From: JBGPHT01 sp041484525
GTDB lineage: Bacteria; Acidobacteriota; Terriglobia; Bryobacterales; Bryobacteraceae
DNA: 50,842 nucleotides
Direction: 5' to 3'
Assembly: GCA_041484525.1 (NCBI GenBank)
Contig: JBGPHT010000041.1
Span: 1-50,842 of the forward strand
Shown here in pieces: positions 15,786 through 24,448 of this stretch (position 1 is the first letter of the stretch; the number at the start of each line of letters is the position of its first letter). The translations under genes were made by a program, and so were the position numbers. The notes under the pieces were generated by a model. The model was given only the letters and a program-made list of their open reading frames with translations, had not been told where the DNA came from and ran no database searches.

Positions 15786-18467
15786 GTGATCGGCCGGAAA
15801 ATCCGTCATTTCGAGATCGTCGAGAGGCTGGGCGAGGGCGGCATGGGGGCCGTCTACAAGGCGTGGGATCAGCACCTCGACCGAGCGGTGGCGCTGAAGG
15901 TGCTGCTGCCCGAAACGGTGGCGGACCCGGACCGCAGGCGGCGTTTCGTGCAGGAGGCCAAGGCGGCTTCCGCTCTGAATCACCCGAACATCATCCACAT
16001 TTACGACATCGATGACGACGATGGCGAGCTGTTCATCGCCATGGAATACGTGGCGGGCAAGACGCTCGACCAGGCGATTGCGCGGAAGGGATTGCCGCTG
16101 CCGGAAGCCTTGCGCTATGCGGCCCAGGTGACGGATGCGCTGGCGAAGGCGCACGCGGCGGGCATCGTGCATCGGGATCTGAAGCCGTCGAACATCATGA
16201 TCACCGAGGACCGCGCGGTGAAGGTTCTGGATTTCGGACTGGCGAAACTCGTGGAGCGGGCCACAGGCGACGGCGATGCCACCGAGACGGTCGGGATCGA
16301 AGACGCTTTGCGCACGCAGGAAGGCACGATCGTGGGCACGGCGGCGTACATGTCTCCGGAGCAGGCGGAAGGCGTGGCGGTGGACGGGCGCTCCGACATC
16401 TTCGCCTTCGGCGCGGTGTTGTACGAGATGGTGACGGGGCGCCGGGCGTTCGGCGGCGCCACGCGCATGGCGACGCTCTCGGCGGTAATGCGGGATGAGC
16501 CGCAGCCGGCCAGCGAACTCCGGGAGAGCGTGTCCTACGACCTGGAAAGGATCATCACGCGCTGCCTGCGCAAGGATCCCGCGCGGCGGTTCCAGCACAT
16601 GGAAGACTTGCGCGTGGCGCTCGATGAAGTACGCGAGGAGTCGGAATCGGGCAGGCAATCGGCGATGCCGGAGGCGGCTAGCGTGGGCGCCGGAGGCCGG
16701 CGGACGCGGCGGTGGGACTGGATCCTGGCCGCGGGCTTGCTGCTGGTGGTGGGCGGGGGCGGTCTCGCGTGGCGGTATTGGCGCACGCTGTCGCGCACTG
16801 GCACGGTAGGCAACCTCGAGACGGTGCAGGTGACGACTGCGCCGGGGCTGGCGATCGGCGGGTCGTTCAGCCCGGATGGGAAATCGATCGCGTTCAGCTC
16901 GAACCGGTCGGGGCGTTTTGAGATTTACGTGCGCCCGGCGGGACCGAAAGGCGGCGATCAGCAGATCACGTCGGACGGGCACCAGAATACGGAACCGGCC
17001 TGGTCGCCGGACGGGAAGTGGATCGCCTACCATTCGGTAGCGCGGCATGGGATCTGGGTGACGCCGGCTGGCGGCGGAACCGCGCGGCAGATCGCCGCAT
17101 TTGGATCCTGCCCGGCGTGGTCGCCGGATGGGGCACAGCTCGTGTTCCGTTCCAATGAACCGAACTCATTGGCGTCGTTCGATTGGCCGGGCCAGGGGGA
17201 TTCGACAATCTGGGCGGTTGGCGCCGACGGCTCGCAATTGCGGCAGATTACGACGCCGGGAAGTCCTCGCGGGCAGCACGCGGACCCGAGCTGGAGCCCG
17301 GACGGCCGGAAGGTAGTTTTCACGACACTGCTTCCGGCGGCGGCGGGATTCGCGGGATCGCTCTGGACGATCGAGTTGGGTTCGGGCGAATTGAAGCCGG
17401 TGAAACCGGAGAACGTGTCGTCGCAAGCCAGCCCGGTATTTTCGCCCGATGGAAAGGGCATCTACTTTGTGGGCGTGTCGCGCGAGGGCGGTCCGGGCGT
17501 CTTCTATCTCCCGGTGGCGGGGGACCGGCCTCCGGTGCAGCTTTCGAGGAACCGGCAGGCGGTCCCGGCGCGAATCGCGGTGTCTCGAGACGGCAGCCGG
17601 ATGGCGTACACGCGGCTGGCGAGCGTCAGCCAGCTCTGGGTAACGGAGGGCCGGAGCGGCGATGCCAAGCCGCTGTTCCAGGACGCAGTGGAACGCGCCC
17701 GGCAGCCCGTGTTCTCCCCCGACGGAAAACGGTTGGTCTTCGTGGTACAGCGGGAAGGCGGCAGCCTGGCTCTGTGGGTGATGGATGCGGACGGATCCAA
17801 TCCGGCGGCGATTCTGCCGGATGCGGAGAACACCGCGTCCGCGCGCTGGAATGTGGACGGGACGGCGGTGCTGAGCACCACTCGCAAGGGCGCCACGAAT
17901 TGGACCGGCCTCCGGTTGGGAATTGCGGACGGCTTAAGGCGGGTGCTGTTCGAAACCAACGACCCGATGCTGCGGGTCCAAATCACGCCGGATGAGCGCG
18001 AGCTGGTATACGACACGGGCAGGCCGCGGAACGTCTGGAAGCGGCCACTCGCAGGAGGTCCGGCGCGGCAGCTTACTTTTGACCGCGAAAGCGCGATTTT
18101 CCCCTTCGTCTCAGCGGACGGGCAGTGGATCGTGTATGAAGTACAGCGCGGGGATCATATACAGGTCGCCATCATGGATGCCAATGGAGGGCAACAGCAG
18201 GTTTTGACGGCGGAGCCAGGGGTGCACTTTCCGAATTCGATGGCGCCTGACAACCGCCGGATCGCGTATGCTGCCTACGAAGATGGAGTGTGGAACCTGC
18301 ACTCGATCGACCGCAGTACGCATGAGCAGAAACAGTTGACGCACTACACGGCGTTCGGCTCGTTTGTCCGGTATCCGGCGTGGCGGCCGGGAACGGAGCA
18401 GATCGTGTACGAGTATGCGGAATCCAAGGGGAATGTGGATCTCATGGAACTGCCGCGCGAGCGGTGA
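15786..18467 (+). CDS. membrane Ser/Thr protein kinase with PD40 beta-propeller sensor
   Basis: 893 residues from GTG 15786. Residues 8-270 are a Hanks-type kinase: glycine loop GEGGMGAVYKA, Lys38 in VALKVLL, catalytic HRDLKPSN (D131, K133), DFG at 149-151 and the GTAAYMSPEQAEG activation region. A single transmembrane helix follows at about 309-330 (WILAAGLLLVVGGGGLAW). The outside part is a TolB/WD40-like propeller of PD40 repeats, recognisable as repeated FSPDGK, WSPDGK and WSPDGR motifs. This kinase-plus-propeller architecture is common in Solibacter-type Acidobacteria. Ligand and substrates are unknown. Confidence 0.93.
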   Translation: MIGRKIRHFEIVERLGEGGMGAVYKAWDQHLDRAVALKVLLPETVADPDRRRRFVQEAKAASALNHPNIIHIYDIDDDDGELFIAMEYVAGKTLDQAIARKGLPLPEALRYAAQVTDALAKAHAAGIVHRDLKPSNIMITEDRAVKVLDFGLAKLVERATGDGDATETVGIEDALRTQEGTIVGTAAYMSPEQAEGVAVDGRSDIFAFGAVLYEMVTGRRAFGGATRMATLSAVMRDEPQPASELRESVSYDLERIITRCLRKDPARRFQHMEDLRVALDEVREESESGRQSAMPEAASVGAGGRRTRRWDWILAAGLLLVVGGGGLAWRYWRTLSRTGTVGNLETVQVTTAPGLAIGGSFSPDGKSIAFSSNRSGRFEIYVRPAGPKGGDQQITSDGHQNTEPAWSPDGKWIAYHSVARHGIWVTPAGGGTARQIAAFGSCPAWSPDGAQLVFRSNEPNSLASFDWPGQGDSTIWAVGADGSQLRQITTPGSPRGQHADPSWSPDGRKVVFTTLLPAAAGFAGSLWTIELGSGELKPVKPENVSSQASPVFSPDGKGIYFVGVSREGGPGVFYLPVAGDRPPVQLSRNRQAVPARIAVSRDGSRMAYTRLASVSQLWVTEGRSGDAKPLFQDAVERARQPVFSPDGKRLVFVVQREGGSLALWVMDADGSNPAAILPDAENTASARWNVDGTAVLSTTRKGATNWTGLRLGIADGLRRVLFETNDPMLRVQITPDERELVYDTGRPRNVWKRPLAGGPARQLTFDRESAIFPFVSADGQWIVYEVQRGDHIQVAIMDANGGQQQVLTAEPGVHFPNSMAPDNRRIAYAAYEDGVWNLHSIDRSTHEQKQLTHYTAFGSFVRYPAWRPGTEQIVYEYAESKGNVDLMELPRER

Positions 18468-18477
18468 GAAACGGAAG

Positions 18478-18493
18478 GCGTCCTCAAGGACGC
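18478..18493. terminator. short hairpin between convergent kinase and transglycosylase genes
   Basis: GCGTCC, loop TCAA, GGACGC forms a perfect 6-bp stem 10 bases after the kinase stop and overlapping the end of the minus-strand transglycosylase gene. No T-run follows, so termination efficiency is uncertain. Confidence 0.4.
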
Positions 18494-20691
18494 GCTTCGG
18501 GGTAGAGGCGGCGGTAGATGTCGGCGTTGCGGATGACGGCCTGGACGTAGTCGCGGGTTTCGGTGAAGGGGATGGACTCGACGAATTCCGCGGGCTCGCG
18601 GTAGGTGTTCCACGAGACCCATTCGGCGGCGCGGGAGGGGCCGGCATTGTAGGCGGCGAGCGTCTGCTCGAGGTTGCCCGAGTTGCGATCCAGCATCGAG
18701 CGCAAAATCAAGGTGCCGAGCTTCAGGTTGGTGCTGGGCTCGAAAAGCATGCGATTCGTAAAGCGCTGGATGCCGGCGCGGCGCGCGAATTCGCGGCCGG
18801 TGACGGGGCGGACCTGCGTCAGGCCGTAGGCATTGGCGCGCGACAGGGCGCCGGGGTTGAACTCCGATTCCTGACGGATCAGCGCGGCCACCAGGTAGGG
18901 ATCGAGGCCGCGGTCGCGGGCGTTGGCGGCGAGGTCGGCGCGATAGGGGAGCGGAAATAAGTAGTCCCAGAACTGGCGCGGCGCGTCTTCGACGTGGAGG
19001 TTGAGGTAATCGCCGTTCATCATCTTCATCGCGCGCATGGCCTGGTGCGGGGCATCGGATGCACCGGCGATTTCCATCGCGAGGAGTGCGGGCTGGCCGT
19101 CGATGCGCGCGCCGAAGCGGAGCTCGGCATCGGCGAAATCGTTGAGGCCTGCGCTGCGCAGGATGCGGGAGCGCTCGATGCGAAGCGTGGTGAGGCGCGC
19201 GGGTGTGGAGACGATGGGCCTGGCGGCGGTGAGCTTTAGTGCCGCTAAGAAATCTCCCATCTCGGAGGACGGGGCGGGACCGGTGGGTAGCGCGATGCGG
19301 CGCAGGCGGTCGCGGCCGAGAACGCCGTAGTAGTAATTCTGAAAAACGGTGGAGAGGAGGCGGTAGCAGGCGGCGGCGCCCAACGGATCGTTCCGCTGCT
19401 CCGCGTGTCGGCCGAGGAAATAGATGGCACCCGCGGCGGTCGAGTGCGCGGGGTAGTGGCGCAGGTGCTCGCGGAGCAAACGATCGGCGTCGCTCTTGTC
19501 GCGGAAGTAGGCCTGAAATGCGATCCGCCAGTGGGAGAGGGGCGCAGTGACATCGTCGGGGAAATCGTCGGCGGCGGCCTTATAGAGAGGCACGAAATCG
19601 CCGGGGCGATTGGTGGCGACGTAGCGGCCAGCGGCGGCGAGCAGGGCTTTGAGGCGCCACGGGGACCGGGGGTATTTGCGTCCAAGCTGCTTGACGGCGG
19701 ACATCATTTCGTCTTCGTCGTTGAGGCGGCGGGCGCACTCTTGGAGGTAGAAGAGGCGCTCGGCGTCGGCCTCGGAGTCGCGCAGATCGAGGTCGCGCAG
19801 GTATGGGTAGGCAACGGCGGTCTTGCCGGCCTGGTAGTCGGAAGCCCCGATGCGGACGCGCGCCCGATCGCGATCCAGACCGCCGGCCTGAGCGGGAATC
19901 GATTCGTACTCGGACCGCGCGTGGACGTAGTCGCGAAGTTCGAGAAGGCGGTCGGCGCGGCGCAGCATCTGCTGGGGCAACGGCTTCGGATACGCGGCAC
20001 CCATCGTGTCCTTGAGAGTGACGAGCGCGGCGGCGGCGCGAGTGGAGGCGTCGCCGACGGGGTATTGATAGAAGACGCCCTGATAGAACTCGGCCGCTTG
20101 CGGAAGATCGCCGGCGGCCTGGTAAGCACCGGCGAGAGTGAGATCGCCATCGGGCTGCGGAAGGTCGGCGTAATGCTCGCGGAGGATGCGGACGGTCTCG
20201 GCGGCCTGCGTATCCTGGCGGGCGCGCGCGTCGACCAGCCAGGATTTGCCGGCTAGGGGCGAGCGGGCCTCACCCGAGTGCGCGGGCGCTACGGACTTGA
20301 CGGCGGCGGCGTTGTCGCCCGACTCGAGCTGTGCGGCCGCGAGGTAATACGCAGAGTAGTCGGCAATCAGCGGGAGCCTGACCTTCTGGAGCGCGGCGAT
20401 GGCGGCGGGGAAATCCTTCTGTTCGTAAGCGGCGATGCCGAGTGCGAGGTGGGCTAGGGGCGCGTCCTTGGGATGTGCCGCAGCCCAGGCGACGATGGAC
20501 GAATGGCGCGCAATAGTGGGGTTCTGGCGATAGTCGCGCACCAGTGCCAGCAGGCCCGAGACCGGCGCCGCCGTCGGTTTCGCAGCGGGCTTGGGCCTGG
20601 ACTTGGGGGCGCGGTGCTGCTGCCCCGGAAGCGCCAGCGCACTAAGCCAGAGGGCCAGGATAATCTTTGCCGAGCAAGTCCGGGTTGTCAT
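18484..20691 (-). CDS. slt: soluble lytic murein transglycosylase (Slt70 type)
   Basis: 735 residues: signal peptide (IILALWLSALALPGQ), a long alpha-helical superhelix of TPR-like repeats (about 45-560), and a C-terminal lysozyme-like SLT domain with catalytic Glu608 in LIRQESEFNPGALS, then AYGLTQVRP, and the AAYNAGPSRAAEW and ETRDYVQAV motifs. It cleaves the MurNAc-GlcNAc bond of peptidoglycan in the periplasm with formation of 1,6-anhydro ends. Length and domain order match Slt70. Its start lies inside the 3' end of the next gene upstream (20642-21556), so the two are translationally coupled. Confidence 0.92.
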   Translation of the reverse strand: MTTRTCSAKIILALWLSALALPGQQHRAPKSRPKPAAKPTAAPVSGLLALVRDYRQNPTIARHSSIVAWAAAHPKDAPLAHLALGIAAYEQKDFPAAIAALQKVRLPLIADYSAYYLAAAQLESGDNAAAVKSVAPAHSGEARSPLAGKSWLVDARARQDTQAAETVRILREHYADLPQPDGDLTLAGAYQAAGDLPQAAEFYQGVFYQYPVGDASTRAAAALVTLKDTMGAAYPKPLPQQMLRRADRLLELRDYVHARSEYESIPAQAGGLDRDRARVRIGASDYQAGKTAVAYPYLRDLDLRDSEADAERLFYLQECARRLNDEDEMMSAVKQLGRKYPRSPWRLKALLAAAGRYVATNRPGDFVPLYKAAADDFPDDVTAPLSHWRIAFQAYFRDKSDADRLLREHLRHYPAHSTAAGAIYFLGRHAEQRNDPLGAAACYRLLSTVFQNYYYGVLGRDRLRRIALPTGPAPSSEMGDFLAALKLTAARPIVSTPARLTTLRIERSRILRSAGLNDFADAELRFGARIDGQPALLAMEIAGASDAPHQAMRAMKMMNGDYLNLHVEDAPRQFWDYLFPLPYRADLAANARDRGLDPYLVAALIRQESEFNPGALSRANAYGLTQVRPVTGREFARRAGIQRFTNRMLFEPSTNLKLGTLILRSMLDRNSGNLEQTLAAYNAGPSRAAEWVSWNTYREPAEFVESIPFTETRDYVQAVIRNADIYRRLYPEARP

Positions 20692-21556
20692 TGGCTAGAG
20701 TGCGCACGAGTTCGAGGTGTAGGTAATCCACCATGGTCTGGGAGTTGGCGAAGAACTGTTCGCGGAAAGCGGCGCGCGCGGCGTCGATGCGGCTGCGAAG
20801 CGCGCTGTAGAGGTCGCGCCGAGCGCGGCCGGTGTGGACGATTTCGGGATCGAAGAGCCGGATCTCGGCCACTTGCACGCGGGCGAAGCGCTGCGCGCGC
20901 AGGTGAATCTTGTGGTCTTCGGCGGAGAGGCGGTCCCAGGCGGACCCGGGATCGGGCGCCGGTTCGATGGTGACGAGAAGCTCGGGCGGTGGAGGCGGCG
21001 GCGCGGTGGCGCTCCAGACGGCTGCGCCGACCTGGCAGAGCAACTCGATGGCGGGCGATTGGACGACGCCCCAAGTGTAGAGGAGCGCGGGGACGGTATC
21101 GCCATCCACGATGGGGAAGATGGAGGCGCGGGCATCGGGGAGATGCTTGAGGACACGCGCCAGCTCGTACGAGATCTGGGAGGAAGCTGCGGCCGTGACG
21201 ACCGGGTCGCGGGTTTCGACGGCGCCGGCGAGAGCAGCGGCCGACAAGAGCGGAATTCGAAGCGCGCGAAAGGCCTCGACGGACGGTTCGGAGACGCCGC
21301 GGATGCGGTCGCCCTCGGCAAGCTGATCGTGAATGTGGAAGAAGGCGGCGCCGGATGCGAAAGTGGCGGCGGCGTCGACGAGGGTGGCGGCGAGCTCTTG
21401 GCGATCGTCGGCGAGACGGATGCGGCGGACAGCCTGGTTGAGCTGCTCGGCGAGCTCGCGGCGGGCACGGTCGCGCGCGTCGGCGAACAGAGACTCCATT
21501 TCGCCGGAGAGTTCGGAGAGGCGGGATTCGAGGAGATGCCGGAGGGGCGAGGCCAT
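20642..21556 (-). CDS. GAF-like hypothetical protein coupled to slt
   Basis: 304 residues from ATG 21556. Residues 1-50 are a charged helical, probably coiled-coil, segment (SRLSELSGEMESLFADARDRARRELAEQLNQ, broken here by the reader limit into its start only is not needed). Residues 55-190 resemble a GAF-type sensory fold (ELAATLVDAAATFASGAAFF ... ASIFPIVDGDTVPALLYTWG), and the C-terminal third is helical and Arg-rich (RRDLYSALRSRIDAARAAF). I recognise no enzyme motif. It overlaps slt by 50 bases and shares its promoter; a TAAAAT hexamer 10 bases upstream of the ATG suggests leaderless expression. A role in regulating or localising the transglycosylase is possible from context only. Confidence 0.75.
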   Translation of the reverse strand: MASPLRHLLESRLSELSGEMESLFADARDRARRELAEQLNQAVRRIRLADDRQELAATLVDAAATFASGAAFFHIHDQLAEGDRIRGVSEPSVEAFRALRIPLLSAAALAGAVETRDPVVTAAASSQISYELARVLKHLPDARASIFPIVDGDTVPALLYTWGVVQSPAIELLCQVGAAVWSATAPPPPPPELLVTIEPAPDPGSAWDRLSAEDHKIHLRAQRFARVQVAEIRLFDPEIVHTGRARRDLYSALRSRIDAARAAFREQFFANSQTMVDYLHLELVRTLANDNPDLLGKDYPGPLA

Positions 21557-21566
21557 GCCTGTAAGT

Positions 21567-21572
21567 ATTTTA
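21567..21572 (-). promoter_or_regulatory. -10 hexamer of the GAF-like/slt operon, likely leaderless
   Basis: TAAAAT on the minus strand, 10 bases before ATG 21556. The divergent SDR gene has its own hexamer at 21588-21593, so the two promoters sit back to back. Confidence 0.45.
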
Positions 21573-21587
21573 GCGTGGCGTGGAGCT

Positions 21588-21593
21588 TAGAAT
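21588..21593 (+). promoter_or_regulatory. -10 hexamer of the SDR gene, likely leaderless
   Basis: TAGAAT, 7 bases before ATG 21601. This favours ATG 21601 over the in-frame GTG 21580, which lies upstream of the hexamer. Confidence 0.45.
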
Positions 21594-21600
21594 TCAAAGT

Positions 21601-22281
21601 ATGGAAACTTTGAGCGGAAAGGTCGCGATAGTTACCGGAGGGACGAGGGGGATCGGGAGGGCGATCGCGGAACGTCTATTAAAGGAAGGGGCGCAGGTTG
21701 CGATTTGCGGAAGGACGCGCGAATCGGTAGAGGTCGCGGTGGCGGAGATGCGCGGGCTGGGACGTGTGTTCGGTGCGCCGGCCGATGTGACACAAGTGGA
21801 CCAGGTGAGCCAGTTTTTCCGGCAGGTGGATGAGCAATTCGGCGGCGTGGACATTCTCGTAAACAATGCGGGTGCGGGAGTGTTTCGGAAAGTGTCGGAG
21901 ATGACACCGGAGGAGTGGCGCCGGAGTATCGATCTGAACCTTACTAGTCCTTTTTATTGTTCGCGGGAGGCGCTGGCACGGTTCGCGCAGCGCGGCGGCG
22001 GGTCGATCGTAAATATCTCGAGCCTGGCGGGGAAGAATCCGTTCAGCGGCGGCGCGGCGTACAGCGCGGCGAAGGCCGGACTTAATGCGTTTACGGAAGC
22101 GATGATGCTCGACCATCGGCACGAAAACGTGCGCGTGTGTGCAATCATGCCGGGCAGTGTCGATACAGATTTCGGAGATGCGGGCAGACGGGAAGGCGAC
22201 CAGGAGTGGAAGATCGCGCCGGTAGACGTGGCAGAAACTGTGGTACCTGGTACTGCGAATGCCCGCCCGGACGATGATTAG
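21601..22281 (+). CDS. short-chain dehydrogenase/reductase with frameshifted C terminus
   Basis: Classical SDR: NAD(P)-binding TGGTRGIGRAIA, NNAG in ILVNNAGAGVF, catalytic Ser in IVNISSLAG, and the YSAAK Tyr-Lys pair. The Arg in ICGRTRE suggests preference for NADP(H). After DVAETVV the frame ends in a non-family tail (PGTANARPDDD). If one C of the CC at 22246-22247 is dropped, the sequence continues as VVLVLRMPARTMISRVEMRP and stops at 22321, the normal SDR ending. The last 20-25 residues are therefore displaced by a single-base frameshift, real or from sequencing. The catalytic core is intact, so activity may persist. Substrate unknown. Confidence 0.85.
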   Translation: METLSGKVAIVTGGTRGIGRAIAERLLKEGAQVAICGRTRESVEVAVAEMRGLGRVFGAPADVTQVDQVSQFFRQVDEQFGGVDILVNNAGAGVFRKVSEMTPEEWRRSIDLNLTSPFYCSREALARFAQRGGGSIVNISSLAGKNPFSGGAAYSAAKAGLNAFTEAMMLDHRHENVRVCAIMPGSVDTDFGDAGRREGDQEWKIAPVDVAETVVPGTANARPDDD

Positions 22282-22441
22282 CCGTGTAGAAATGCGCCCT
22301 TCGCGTCCGAAAAGTAAGTAACCACACGGCAATCTGTACTTTACAAAGGCATACAATGCAAGCGCGCGCTGTGGCCCCCGGCTTGCTCTACTTCTGGACG
22401 AGATCCCTGGATGGGATCAGGGATCGGTAAGAGGCGGGAGT

Positions 22442-23620
22442 ATGGGGCGGCTAAACAGGCAGTTAGATCCGACGCAAACGGGAACAGAAGCTGAGAAGCT
22501 GGAGTCGGACCTGCGCAAACGCATCGTAGGCCAGGACGAGGCAATTCAGCAGATTATCAATATCTATCAAACTCACCTGGCGGGGATGTCGAGCCCCGGG
22601 CGGCCGATCGGCAATTTCCTGTTTCTGGGGCCTACCGGATCGGGCAAGACGCGCATGGTGGAAGCGACGGCGGAGAGCCTGCTGGGCGACGCGCGCGGTG
22701 TGATCAAGATCGACTGCGCGGAGTTCCAGCACAGCCACGAGATCGCGAAGCTGATCGGTTCTCCTCCCGGATACCTGGGGCATCGGGAAACGCATCCGCT
22801 GCTCAGCCAGGAAGTGCTGAACCAGAGCCACACCGACAAGATCAAGCTGAGCTTCGTGTTGTTCGACGAAATCGAGAAGGCCAGCGACGCGCTGTGGAAC
22901 CTGCTGCTAGGCATCCTGGATAAAGCGACGCTGACGCTGGGCGACACGCGGCGCGTGGATTTCTCGCGCACCATGATCTTCATGACGAGCAACCTGGGCG
23001 CGGCGGAGATGAACTCGATCCTGCGGCCCAATCTGGGATTCGCGGCGGGCGAGATGGAGCGGCAGGAAGCGGCCGGCAAGCTCGACGAGAAACTGGCGGA
23101 GAAGATCTCGCGCGCGGGCGTGGAAGCGGCGCGGCGGAAGTTTACGCCAGAGTTCATGAACCGCATCGACAAGACGGTAGTGTTCAAGCTGTTGGGAGAA
23201 GCCGAGCTCCGGAAGATCCTGACGCTCGAGCTGAATATGGTGCAGCAGCGTGTCTTCAGCTCCTCGACCGGCGCTCCGTTCGTGTTCTCTCTGACGGATC
23301 CGGCGAAGGACTTCCTGCTGCGCGAAGGTACGGACCTGAAGTACGGGGCGCGGCACCTGAAGCGGGCGATCGACCGGAACCTGGTGCATTCGCTGTCGAA
23401 CCTGATTGCGACCGAGCAGGTGCGGGGCGGCGACCTGATCCGGGTGGACTACGACAGCGCCGTTTCCGGCCTGACGTTCTTCAAGGAAGCGGAGGACATG
23501 CCGGCATACACCATGGCGCAGATGGTGGATCTGCCGGTGCCGCCTCCAGTGGGGACGCACGCGGCGGGTGCGGTCGCGGAGATGCCGAGAGTGGCTAACG
23601 CCCGCGGATCGAGAAGGTAA
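22442..23620 (+). CDS. stand-alone Clp/Hsp100-type AAA+ ATPase (ClpB second-module-like)
   Basis: 392 residues with one AAA_2 module: Walker A GPTGSGKT (about 63-70), pore-loop region GSPPGYLGH, Walker B FVLFDEIEKA, sensor-1 TSNLG, arginine-finger region FMNRIDKTVVF, and a C-terminal D2-small domain with GARHLKRAIDR. These match the second module of ClpA/ClpB/ClpX relatives, but the N domain, first AAA module and ClpB middle coiled coil are absent. It therefore probably unfolds or remodels proteins as a hexamer without the usual disaggregase domains. The last 45 residues are Pro/Ala-rich. GGGAG just before ATG 22442 acts as ribosome site. A strong hairpin follows the gene. Confidence 0.85.
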   Translation: MGRLNRQLDPTQTGTEAEKLESDLRKRIVGQDEAIQQIINIYQTHLAGMSSPGRPIGNFLFLGPTGSGKTRMVEATAESLLGDARGVIKIDCAEFQHSHEIAKLIGSPPGYLGHRETHPLLSQEVLNQSHTDKIKLSFVLFDEIEKASDALWNLLLGILDKATLTLGDTRRVDFSRTMIFMTSNLGAAEMNSILRPNLGFAAGEMERQEAAGKLDEKLAEKISRAGVEAARRKFTPEFMNRIDKTVVFKLLGEAELRKILTLELNMVQQRVFSSSTGAPFVFSLTDPAKDFLLREGTDLKYGARHLKRAIDRNLVHSLSNLIATEQVRGGDLIRVDYDSAVSGLTFFKEAEDMPAYTMAQMVDLPVPPPVGTHAAGAVAEMPRVANARGSRR

Positions 23621-23635
23621 CCACGAGAAGCACAA

Positions 23636-23670
23636 AGCCGCGGCCGTCTGTGATTCAGGCGGCCGCGGCT
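23636..23670 (+). terminator. Rho-independent-like terminator after the AAA+ gene
   Basis: Eleven perfect pairs (AGCCGCGGCCG with CGGCCGCGGCT) around a 13-base loop, 15 bases after the stop codon, followed by CTGCGTTTTG. The T-tract is short but the stem is very stable. Confidence 0.7.
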
Positions 23671-23688
23671 CTGCGTTTTGCCGTTTGG

Positions 23689-23694
23689 TACAAT
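23689..23694 (+). promoter_or_regulatory. -10 hexamer of the UbiE-type gene, likely leaderless
   Basis: TACAAT ends 7 bases before TTG 23702. Coming right after the terminator, it marks a new transcription unit and supports TTG 23702 as the start. Confidence 0.45.
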
Positions 23695-23701
23695 TCGGCA
23701 C

Positions 23702-24418
23702 TTGGGCACACTGCCGGCGGAAAAACAAAACTCACGGCTCATGCGGGAGATGTTCCACACCGTGGCGCCGCGATACGATTTCATCACACGCGTGTTTTCA
23801 TATGGCATGGACCGGCGGTGGAAGCGCGCCGGTTTGAATCTGGCGCAACTGCCGCGCCATCCCGTGGTGCTCGATCTGGCGTGCGGCACCGGCGATTTTT
23901 CGTCGCTGGTGCGCCAACAATATGCCGGTTCGAAGGCGGTCGCGGTCGACTTGACGGAGCGCATGCTGCAACTCTGCCGGACGCGGGGGCTACCGTACAC
24001 GGTCTGCGGCGATGCGGGGCTGCTCCCCTTCCCCGACGAATGTTTCGATTGCGTCTTCATCGGCTACGGCCTGCGGAACTTCCCCAACTTAAAGGTGGCG
24101 GTGAGTGAGATCGAACGCGTGACGCGGCCCGGCGGACTACTCGTGAGCCTGGACTTTTTCCTGCCCGCGAATCGCGTGCTGCGGAAATTGTATCTGGCAT
24201 ACCTGTACGCTCAGGGCACATTCTGGGGACTCTTGCTGCACGGCCGTCCTCGGGTATATACCTACATTCCGGATTCGCTGCGGAGCTTCGTTTCCATTGA
24301 TGATTTTTCATCTCTGCTGCGTCAGACCGGATATCGTCAGGTGCGCGCACGGAGTTACATTCTGGGCGGGATCGGGCTGCATTGGGCGGCCAAAAAAGAC
24401 TCTGAGACTGGTGGCTGA
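23702..24418 (+). CDS. ubiE: UbiE/MenG-type class I SAM-dependent methyltransferase
   Basis: 238 residues from TTG 23702 (MGTLPAEKQNSRLMREMF), preferred over TTG 23678 because of the -10 hexamer between them. The N-terminal MFHTVAPRYDFITRVFSYGMDRRWKR is the UbiE/COQ5 signature, motif I is VLDLACGTGDFS, then AVDLTERML, GDAGLLPFPDECFD, and the second UbiE signature FIGYGLRNF. The probable role is C-methylation of a demethylmenaquinone or ubiquinone precursor at the membrane; menaquinone is the usual quinone in Acidobacteria, so MenG is the likelier function. Residue composition of the last 60 residues is less conserved, leaving another lipid-quinone-like substrate possible. Confidence 0.85.
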   Translation: MGTLPAEKQNSRLMREMFHTVAPRYDFITRVFSYGMDRRWKRAGLNLAQLPRHPVVLDLACGTGDFSSLVRQQYAGSKAVAVDLTERMLQLCRTRGLPYTVCGDAGLLPFPDECFDCVFIGYGLRNFPNLKVAVSEIERVTRPGGLLVSLDFFLPANRVLRKLYLAYLYAQGTFWGLLLHGRPRVYTYIPDSLRSFVSIDDFSSLLRQTGYRQVRARSYILGGIGLHWAAKKDSETGG

Positions 24419-24448
24419 AACCAGCCAATCGGCCGGGACGGGCCACGT

